The notes under the pieces are model-generated. The model was not told the DNA's origin and ran no database searches. It was given only the letters and a program-made list of their open reading frames with translations. Positions 57,001 to 64,000 of a stretch of 64,000 bases of DNA are shown one piece after another. Source of the DNA: Strongylocentrotus droebachiensis (Eukaryota > Echinodermata > Echinoidea > Camarodonta > Strongylocentrotidae); NCBI GenBank assembly GCA_035222895.1, contig JAVYIG010000599.1, forward strand, positions 425,001-489,000. Reading direction: 5' to 3'. How positions within the stretch are numbered: position 1 is the first letter of the stretch; every line of letters starts with the position of its first letter. Position numbers and translations under genes: made by a program.

Positions 57001-59343
57001 ACGGGGAGAAGAGGGAGAGGGAGAAGGTGAAATGAAAAGGGGGAAGGATAGAGAGGGGAATGAGAACATAGGTAAGAGGACATGAAGAATAGGAAAAGGA
57101 GAAGGTGGACATGGTGGAATAAGGGAGATGGAGATAAATAAAAGGAAGAGAAAGGGGGAAAGAGCGAGAGAGAGAGAGAGAGAGAGAGAGAGGGGGAGAT
57201 GATGAAAATGGAATAGCACAAGATCAGTAGAATGAAAAAGAGATGAAAATGTTCAGGATGATTTTGCAAAAAAATCAAGAAAATATAATAAAGAAGATAG
57301 GAGATGAGAAGGACGAGTTATAAGAACTGACATGACTAAAAGAAGACCATGCCAAAAAGAATTTATGGTTTATGGTCAGCAGAGATGGACTAAAAGAAAT
57401 GAAGGGGAGGTGAAGGTTGACGAAGGGGGGATGGGGGGGGGGGGCTGGTAAAGATAAATTTCATGAGAAACATTATTATTAAATGTAAATATAAATAAAT
57501 ACTGTTTACGTACACCGTTTGAAATTTAAAAAAGAACAGAAACGAGGATAATATATTTCGTAAAATAAGATTAAAATGTTTCTAAGTATGATGACGCCAT
57601 TGAATGTTTGGCATAGTAAAATGTCACATCAGACTTTTGTAAACTTTTCACTAATCATTTTTTATATAAAAAAATCCAGAAAATATTGCCTCCATAAAAG
57701 ATTAGCAAAAATATCAAAGCAAATTAAAAAAAAACGATAAAATTCAGATGCACTATACTGTTTTTGCTTTAAAAATCTTACAATTATCACACACAAAAAG
57801 TAATTCATTACCTTGATCTGGAGGTCCATTTTGTTTTTCATGATCCTAAATCTCTCTCTCCAAGTTGCAGTGCTCTCGGAACGCCGAACGTCGAGAACCT
57901 GTCGGGCCTGGAGGAGCTTCTCAGCCGCATCTTCCGGGGTGGAGTCCCCCGTTGCCTCGGAGATGGAACAAGCCGCGGTGATCAAGTTCTGAAGAGAGAG
58001 ATTTGTAAGGAAATTGAATTCAAAGGTAAATATGGCATATATTTATATATTTATGAAAACTGACGAGGTATTTTATTGAGAAAAATGGCAAAAGTCATAT
58101 TATTTTGTTTTAATATAATGCTAGAAGTCATAAAAAGTAAGAATTAAAATGGGGTAGAAAATGTGTTTTCAATATTGCAGTTTCGATTACTTTGGGCGTG
58201 GTCAATTCATTACTTATCATTTTATCTAGAAAAGAGATAATTATGATGTTGTTAGTTTTTTATCATTATTGCTGTTTCCTCCTTGTGGCTGCAATGCTTA
58301 CGAAGAGTTTAAATTTCATGAAGATGTAAAGTTCAAAGAATTAAACTATACATTTGGGGAATTTGATTGAGATTATCTTAATCAAGAATACCTTAACTTG
58401 GGCCTGTGCTGTGGTCTTCTCCTCATCAGTTTTTATGAGTTCTTCTCTCAAGCGCTGGGTCTCTGCCTCCTTCTCCTGCCAGCGTTTCGGATGAACCATA
58501 GCAAGGATTTCAGGGGAGGTATCAGCTGATACTCCGCTGAGTGCGCTGACTACTCGCAGCAAGGTATTGGAATGCAGCTGTAATGATATCGTAAAAGTCG
58601 ATGAATAAGTTAACAAAACTATTGATTTAAAAAAACAGTGATCTGTTAAGTATAAAATTGCAATGGCAATTGAATACCTTTTCGTTCTGATATATAATAC
58701 TCAACGTCAATTTTTGTTTTCCTAGTCTGAGCATATAATAAAGATTCAACACTTCCAACTCATTTGCCATAATGTCTGTTAGTTAGTTAATTTGTTTGCT
58801 TGTGTTTGTTTACTTCTCTCTCACGCCTCCTCTCTTTCTCTCTGACTAAGATAACTCTCTCCACTCTTGTTCGTGTCACATCAGAAAAGACAAAATTCAG
58901 AAGCAACGTACCTTTTCCATGTGATCTTGAGACTGAAACTCAGCGTCTCCGGACTGGGTCGGGGCGTCAATCAATGACGCTTTCTCCGGAGTCTGAATTT
59001 CTGCATCTCCACGTGGAGTCGGGGGCTCAGCTTCGGTCTTCTGAGTGCGGGCCTCTGTTGAGACTGTATCAGACTGAGTCTGTTCTTCCACAGACTCATA
59101 AGTGAGAGTTTCTGTGTTGAGTCCAGTCTGAGTTTGGCAGTCTCCGCCTTGAGTAGGGGGCTCAGCCTTGAGCTGAATCGGGACCACAGCTGAATCCATA
59201 TCAAACTGAGTCTGCTCATCCACAGGCTCGTGAGTGAGAGTCTCTGTGTTGAGTCCATTCTGAGTTTGCCAGTCTCCGTTTTGAGTAGGAGTATCAGCCT
59301 CGATCTTTTGAGCGAGATTAAGTGAAATCTCCATGCTAGACAT
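53105..59343 (-). CDS. Coiled-coil protein kinase with TQ-rich repeats, complete, 818 residues
   Basis: Ten exons: 58912-59343, 58392-58577, 57812-57988, 56833-56967, 56499-56561, 56023-56148, 55418-55561, 54850-54911, 54399-54569, 53105-54065. All introns are GT-AG and phases close to 818 codons plus stop. The start ATG has A at -3. Layout: residues 1-144, two and a half repeats of about 45 residues rich in TQ pairs (TQNGDWQTQNGL, TQGGDCQTQTGL); 180-500, helical, charged and coiled-coil-like, with a basic KKKEKKRSKK patch near 400; 558-818, kinase domain. Kinase landmarks are GKGTYGKV (560), AIK with Lys582, LHNDLKSNN (catalytic Asp695), IDLGLAS (Asp716), MAPE and DIYSFG. The Arg of HRD is Asn and the Phe of DFG is Leu, but all catalytic Asp and Lys residues are kept, so activity is plausible. 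DLKSNN suggests a Ser/Thr or TKL-type kinase. I do not recognise a named orthologue. Confidence 0.88.
54399..54569 (-). CDS. Kinase gene exon 9, coiled coil
   Basis: SLLEAKMTILADQMKKEKDC through IQSLRDLVD. Strong heptad pattern. Starts in phase 2 and leaves two bases for the next exon (donor AC|GTAAGC). Confidence 0.88.
54850..54911 (-). CDS. Kinase gene exon 8, coiled coil
   Basis: ESNSYLEKLQEGLIKQKATM plus two bases. The acceptor is GTGACAG and the donor AG|GTAAGT. Confidence 0.85.
55418..55561 (-). CDS. Kinase gene exon 7, basic patch
   Basis: 48 codons from DLLLKLKALTSSLH to RAPEQQE, with KKKEKKRSKKLRLRWWKR, a possible bipartite nuclear import signal or acidic-partner-binding patch. Confidence 0.85.
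56023..56148 (-). CDS. Kinase gene exon 6
   Basis: 42 codons, CLATDVGVCLASDINHSD through DDLQKEIAAKEEQIE, phase 0 on both sides. Confidence 0.83.
56499..56561 (-). CDS. Kinase gene exon 5, small coiled-coil exon
   Basis: 21 codons, TATDRIKRLELKLEAQAQDV and a final K. Exactly three heptads long, phase 0. Confidence 0.83.
56833..56967 (-). CDS. Kinase gene exon 4
   Basis: 45 codons from TMADPIKLITDSMDA to ELELDLM. The acceptor is ATTAAG, which lacks the usual CAG or TAG, so the exon edge is slightly less certain than the others. Confidence 0.8.
57162..57193 (+). repeat. GA microsatellite in kinase intron 3
   Basis: Clean GA run continuing into a purine-rich tract from about 56970 to 57210. 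Confidence 0.95.
57812..57988 (-). CDS. Kinase gene exon 3
   Basis: 59 codons from NLITAACSISEATGDS to NKMDLQIK. The acceptor is CTCTTCAG and the donor AAG|GTAATG. Confidence 0.86.
58392..58577 (-). CDS. Kinase gene exon 2
   Basis: 62 codons, LHSNTLLRVVSALSGV through TTAQAQVK, ending in a charged helix (KEAETQRLREELIK). Confidence 0.86.
58912..59343 (-). CDS. Kinase gene exon 1, TQ-repeat region
   Basis: 144 codons from MSSMEISLNLAQK to DHMEK. Two near-identical units of about 45 residues share GD-QTQ-GLNTETLT-E-V-EQTQ-D, and a third is degenerate. QTQT resembles the short motif bound by dynein light chain LC8, which often binds repeated TQT sites beside coiled coils; that role is speculation. 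The donor is AAG|GTACGT. Confidence 0.85.
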
Positions 59344-60259
59344 TTTGGTACATCCACAAGCTCGAAAATGTGAGTCTCTGTGATTTAGGTTTGTTCCAAA
59401 GTCTGGGTATTTGAATCTCCTACTCAGAGCAGGAATCTCGTTCAGTTATTCACTGGAATGATAACCGAAGTTCCCAACTTCTGAAATCAAAGATAAATTA
59501 TAATAATTACCGTGATTTAGGACATTTTAAAGATACAATATGCTAAGGGTGTTTGAATGTCTTACATTAGCTTCGAGTGTTTGAAATCGTAAATGACTAC
59601 AAAGGATATACATTCTGCAGACTTTGATTGTGCAGGAATTCAACAAAAAATTCCATCAAATTAAACATAATAATTTTATGTTTGAAATTATCATGATTAT
59701 CGTGTATACCTGAACAAAAAAGTAAAGTTTCCGACAAACAGACGCTAGTATACTGATGAAATAGCTTTCTCAGACACTTGCAGGCGTGGAATTTGTTGAA
59801 ATCCTCGTAAAATCTCCGAAATTGCAATGAGCTAGCTCCCAATCGAAGAGATAAGACAAGAATGAGCGTTTGTTGATGCGAAGCTGGTTTAATACATTAT
59901 GCGCATGCGCGATCACCATGGCATAAACTTTCGACCAATTGCGCACAAGGATAGGCCAGTTATATGAATATTCATATGTGTGTAAATGCGCAGAGCTCTT
60001 GACGTAACAATGGCCTACGCGCAATATATTGGAGGTTTGGAGTTACGCAACAGTCAATATTCATGCGTCATAATGTATTCAAGACAGGGGTCGCTATTTG
60101 TGTACCAAATTGATATGTAAAAACCAACGGATAGGAGTACTGAATATGTGCTAATGAAAGTTATGTATTAATCAGGATTTTTCTTAAATTCATGCAGTAC
60201 TATCACCACTTTATGTAAGCTCTGTGGATACATGCGGTCATTTTTAAATACAATACAAT
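59344..60259. other. Kinase gene 5' flank
   Basis: Holds the 5' leader and probably the promoter, including an NRF1-like site at 59900. No upstream exon recognised. Confidence 0.4.
59900..59912. promoter_or_regulatory. NRF1-type palindromic site
   Basis: TGCGCATGCGCGA contains the GCGCATGCGC palindrome, the consensus NRF1 site often found in TATA-less promoters. It is about 560 bases upstream of the kinase start codon. Confidence 0.5.
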
Positions 60260-60620
60260 ACAAAACAATACAATGAACATTTAGGGCGCCATTCCCATAA
60301 GGCTCAGAGCGCTAACATCAAATAATATTATTGGTCTTTACTACATGTAGTAATTAAAGGCTACAATTAGATATTCCATATAAAATATTAAATTCAATTG
60401 ATTAAATTAAATAATTAAACATAGAGGAGAATTCATGTAAAGAGATGAGTTTTCAGAGCCTTCTTAAAAATATCGATAGAGGCAGATTGTCTGATGGACA
60501 TGGGGAGATTATTCCACCCTTTGGATGCTGCTACCGTGAAAGTCCTATCCCCGGCTTGGACACGTGTAATTGGATAATTTAGACGGAGGGTTAGGATAGC
60601 TGTACCAACTCCTTGTTTTA
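60260..60620. repeat. Probable dispersed repeat, origin unclear
   Basis: Starts with an ATACA microsatellite, then GGCGCCATT...AGCGCT, then GATGAGTTTTCAGAGCCTTCTT and GGGGAGATTATTCCACCCTTTGG. Phrases of this kind occur in widely dispersed animal repeats; I cannot name the family or its ends. Confidence 0.4.
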
Positions 60621-60889
60621 ACCAACTGACTACAAAATTGTATTTGTTATTGAGCTAGCGAAAGGTGCTTGTTGTTAAATCAAAACGTTCACGTGTGTGA
60701 AAATTTCGTATATTTTGTTTATAATGGAAGTGCTAAAGAGAAACAGCAAGTTTCATGCGACGAAAAATGTTAATGATTTTTCGCAAGTTCATGGTATTGT
60801 TCTTTGTTTTTAATATCTCCTATCTATTAACTCTTTTTCGGTCTATGATCATCCATCTTTCTGTTCATATTTTTCCATTTACCACACTT

Positions 60890-61160
60890 AACCCCAATGT
60901 GTCTCTCATTCATGTTCTTAATGTCTATCTCTGACTATGTCTCTCCATGTCGCTCCCTCTCTTCTCCATTTGCCTTTCTACCCCTCTCTTTCATTCTCTC
61001 TCTCTCTCTGTCTCTCTCTCTCATGCTACTTTTTTAAATCAAATCTCTCTTCCTCTTTCTAACGCCATTCTCTTTCTCTCATTCTTTCTCTCTTGTTCTT
61101 CATCCCTTCCCATAATTTCCCTTGCTCTATCTCTCTTTCTCTCTGGAGCCTATACAGTGG
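60890..61160 (+). repeat. CT-rich low-complexity tract
   Basis: TCTCTC-rich sequence with a clean run at about 60996-61022. Confidence 0.9.
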
Positions 61161-61679
61161 CTCTTCCCAGGACGTCTGTCCGCCGCGTCTGAGCTTTAAA
61201 TTTATAAGTTTTTGTTCTTCTTTTTTTAATTCCAAACGATACTTTTTAACCCATTAACTTCAGAATTCTCTAATGATCCCATAATGATCCATACAGGGAT
61301 CAATCGGTTCCTGTGGGCAATCATATGAAAAGAAGGGGATCGCCCGGTCGGACAGAAAACATATTCTACATGTATCAATCAAAGCCTTTAAAGCGATCTC
61401 GATTCAACACGAATTATTAAATACTACAAGTATTATCTTGACCAACATTGTATAATAAATTTAAGAGGCACAATAGTTCATCTGATAAAAGATCTTTTAA
61501 TAAGAAGATAGAAAATGCAGATAAAAAGCGAAATTATGAATAAAGTAAACACAGTTATACCATGCAAGAATACGACTTTAAATGTCTTTTATTTTATCCT
61601 AAATCAGGGGTCAAATAGATCTGCAGCCAAATTTGTGAAAGTCTGCTGAGCACGTAAAGATGAATGCCCTATAAATAGG

Positions 61680-61820
61680 TGGTTCAGTGGATAAATCACC
61701 GATTTATCGGACTGTGGACAAACGGGTCGAGTCGATTCCCAGTCACTAAGTCCTTTGGCAAGATATTAATCTACGTTTACCACTCTCAAGTCTCAACCCA
61801 GGTGCTGTATCAAAATAGAA
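61680..61820 (+). mobile_element. tRNA-derived SINE (family 1)
   Basis: GGTGGTTCAGTGGATAAATC (A box) and GGTCGAGTCGATTCCC (B-box-like), then TCCTTTGGCAAGATATTAATC and CTCAACCCAGGTG as in the copy at 16.6 kb. Confidence 0.7.
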
Positions 61821-62883
61821 TTACAAAAAGAAATCCAGGGTATTAACAGCATGCGTTAGGATGAGTAAGATATAGCTATAATTCGTGATCTTATAATGTT
61901 TACAGGGTAAAGTTATACAATATCACTTCGGAGAAAGTTCATCATCAAGAAAAAGATTTATGAAGATTTAACACAATTTTTGTTTTTTTAAATCCCTGAC
62001 ATTCAACTTAATTACGTATACGTAAACTTGACCTATTGTCAAGAGCTTTAGCTTACGATGTAAACACATAAGTGTACTTTTTACAGCAAGAAATATACAT
62101 TTATAAACAAAGATTCGACGATCTTTCCCCGCTGGCTTAAACTGGGGGCTGGGGCTTTTATGGTCGTCAGATCGTCACAACCCACCATTATGTCCAGTAT
62201 TCATTGCAGTGGCAATTCATGATACAGGGTATAATGGTATTTTAAGCGAAATGTTGTTTCAGTCTGTTCACCATACTTTGCCCCAAACACATTTTGCCCG
62301 ACGGTTCACCACATTTTTTTGCTCGTCCATTTTCGATTGCTCGTTGCACATGAGATGACCTTGTCATGCCAGTTACACGCAAGGCGCTATTTTGATTGTG
62401 TTATTAGTGCACTAATCAAACCTACAAAAGCAATTAGCTTATTCGCCAGTATTTCAAAGCTGTGAGTGCGCTTCCCATTTTGTATTTAATTTCGGTACGA
62501 TGCCTCTCGTGTGGTGCCTCAAATACCACGCCAGTCAGTCTTGCGTCAAACTAATTGCGCCTACTGTGCAACAGCCATTAGTTTTTGTCCAGATCGTTGA
62601 CGCACCAAGCACAAAAAGGGTGAGTGCGAAGGAGCAGTTCAATTACTGGTGTATGGACGAATGGCCCTCACATGCTATAATAGCGCAGGTAATGACGCAA
62701 TCGAAATGACAATGACGCCTCATGTGGAACGGAAGTGACGTGGGTTTGACCTTTGTAAGTTCCTATATATGGAAAGTGGTTACTCTTCCAGGAGAATCAA
62801 GCATGAAAGACATAAGTACCATACTAGAATCCAGTGTTATCATTTCCATTATCCCCTCTGGCTCTTAAACTATTCCTAAAGCC
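61821..62883. other. Intergenic, no gene seen
   Basis: Unique-looking AT-rich sequence. The 69-codon frame at 62500 shows no domain. Confidence 0.35.
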
Positions 62884-63021
62884 TCGGTCACAAATGCCAT
62901 TACGAACTGCTACGAACGCCGCACGAACGATTTTCAGACAAAGGAAATTCGGGAAGACAATGGAAAAACATGCAGGGAGATTCGTACGAAATTATCGTTC
63001 GTACGAACCTTTGTGACCGTA
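62884..63021. mobile_element. MITE-like segment with CGGTCACAAA ends
   Basis: CGGTCACAAATG and CCTTTGTGACCG are imperfect inverted ends. Inner TTCGTACGAA palindromes. About 75 bases beyond the phosphatase stop codon, so it may lie in its 3'UTR. Confidence 0.6.
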
Positions 63022-63094
63022 GCATAAGGTTTACCCCCCCCCCTCCCCCCCCCCCAAAAAAAGAGAAGAAGATTACAATCTTGTTAATTTGTGT

Positions 63095-63521
63095 TTATTG
63101 CAATACAAAGAAGGACACGAGGAGAGTAACCATCAGCGTTAAAATGGACAACTTCGTAAGAGTGTCGGCGCGACTGGCGCCGTTCGTCCCGCAGAGCGCG
63201 TCGAACCGGCAACCATTCGAAGACGTCTCGAGGTGCGAAACAACGTCGTCGTACGGGCAGAAGAATTCTCCGCAGGTGCCGAGCTTGATCGGGAGTTCGT
63301 TGTGGAGAACGAGCACGCGGTACTGGTCACTGGGGCACTCAAGGACGTTGAAGCTGACGTGACCGGACATGGGCGAGTTACGACCACTGCGCCAGGCGCG
63401 ATTGACGCTGACGTCGTAGTTGTTGGCGAGTAGCTTGGGAGTGTCCTTGTAGAGACCGAGTATCGTCAGGAAAGGCTGGAGAGTTGACGAATGGCCGAAC
63501 TTGAAACTTCCTCTGCGGGTG
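63095..63521 (-). CDS. MINPP1: Multiple inositol polyphosphate phosphatase-like, last exon only
   Basis: 141 codons plus stop in frame with a CATGCAG acceptor. MINPP enzymes are histidine acid phosphatases that remove phosphates from InsP6 and related molecules in the secretory pathway. KFGHSSTLQPFLTILGLYKD matches the family's second active-site block, whose usual form is HAE; here it is HSS. WRSGRNSPMSGHVSFNVLEC and RVLVLHNELPIKL follow the family pattern. The end is not SDEL (the human ER-retention tail) but a hydrophobic stretch LSILTLMVTLLVSFFVLQ after a small-residue NGAS, as in GPI-anchored or tail-anchored proteins. An AATAAA overlaps the stop codon. Upstream exons are beyond 64000. 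The assignment is from memory of the family. Confidence 0.75.
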
Positions 63522-64000
63522 CTGCATGACAGGGAATGAACAAGAGATTACAGACTTTGAAAGATAAAGTTGACGATTACAAAAATAGAGCACTGTTGAA
63601 ACAGACTTTTGTCCATGAATCATGAAATAGCTTTATAGTTGATCAACATAAACAATATTCATTGCACATTGTATGAGTTCATTAAATCGCATGCCAACCA
63701 TGCCAACTATAATAATGTTTTGATAATTATAACGGCAGTTGTTAATTATAGTTAACCAATTATATTGGTATATCTTATTCCATATATGGAATAAGATGGG
63801 AATAAGATGATAATGATGAAATTTTACGTAAGAGGTGTTGATAAAGTTCAAATTCTAGATTTTTCTAAACTTTTCAAGAATGTAAAAGGTATGTTGGGTT
63901 TTACTTTATTATTTATTATTATTATTATTTATTCGACCATAAAAACACATTCAGCATGTACAGTGTATATAGGTGTATACAGAGTGAAATAGGAAAAATA
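63522..64000. other. Intron of phosphatase-like gene
   Basis: AT-rich with an ATT run at about 63906-63930. No further exon recognised before the window ends. Confidence 0.4.

Overview
This window is animal nuclear DNA. It has spliced genes with GT-AG introns, about 37 percent GC by eye, long introns, and dense microsatellites, tRNA-derived SINEs and short inverted-repeat transposons. The protein content and repeat style suggest a marine deuterostome, most likely an echinoderm such as a sea urchin. That assignment is inference; no search was possible.

Four host genes are visible, all on the minus strand. (1) A secreted, cysteine-type glutathione peroxidase (exons 443-643 and 8378-8611; its 3' end lies left of the window). 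(2) A complete bifunctional PAPS synthase (APS kinase plus ATP sulfurylase) with 11 common exons between 13487 and 25675 and three candidate alternative first exons at 34980-35045, 37657-37698 and 48502-48555. The 48.5-kb exon gives a 623-residue protein. (3) A complete 10-exon gene (53105-59343, 818 residues) for an unfamiliar protein: TQ-rich N-terminal repeats, a long coiled coil and a C-terminal protein kinase domain with HND and DLG in place of HRD and DFG. (4) The last exon of a multiple inositol polyphosphate phosphatase-like gene (63095-63521), whose HAE motif reads HSS and which ends in a hydrophobic tail.

The large glutathione peroxidase intron holds an antisense, apparently intact CR1/L2-like LINE (about 2.6-8.26 kb). 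ORF1 has SAP and SGNH-esterase domains; ORF2 has PHD, endonuclease and reverse transcriptase domains. ORF2 has no early AUG.

The PAPS synthase introns hold several families of TTAA-flanked inverted-repeat elements. These include a head-to-tail-to-head trio at 21.1-22.6 kb that split a SINE, several GGGGGCGTTT-ended MITEs, three SINE families, a two-variant minisatellite at 29.5 kb and a GTCTCGCC-ended element carrying two perfect DR-1 nuclear-receptor motifs. A hAT-like element stuffed with a GTGCCCCTTTT minisatellite lies at 49.8-51.1 kb.

The order and orientation MINPP-like gene, (kinase), PAPS synthase matches the human MINPP1-PAPSS2 neighbourhood, so this looks like an old linkage with a lineage-specific kinase gene between the two partners. 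PAPS synthase makes the universal sulfate donor. The peroxidase detoxifies peroxides. The phosphatase family acts on inositol polyphosphates. No operon-like cooperation among the genes is implied.
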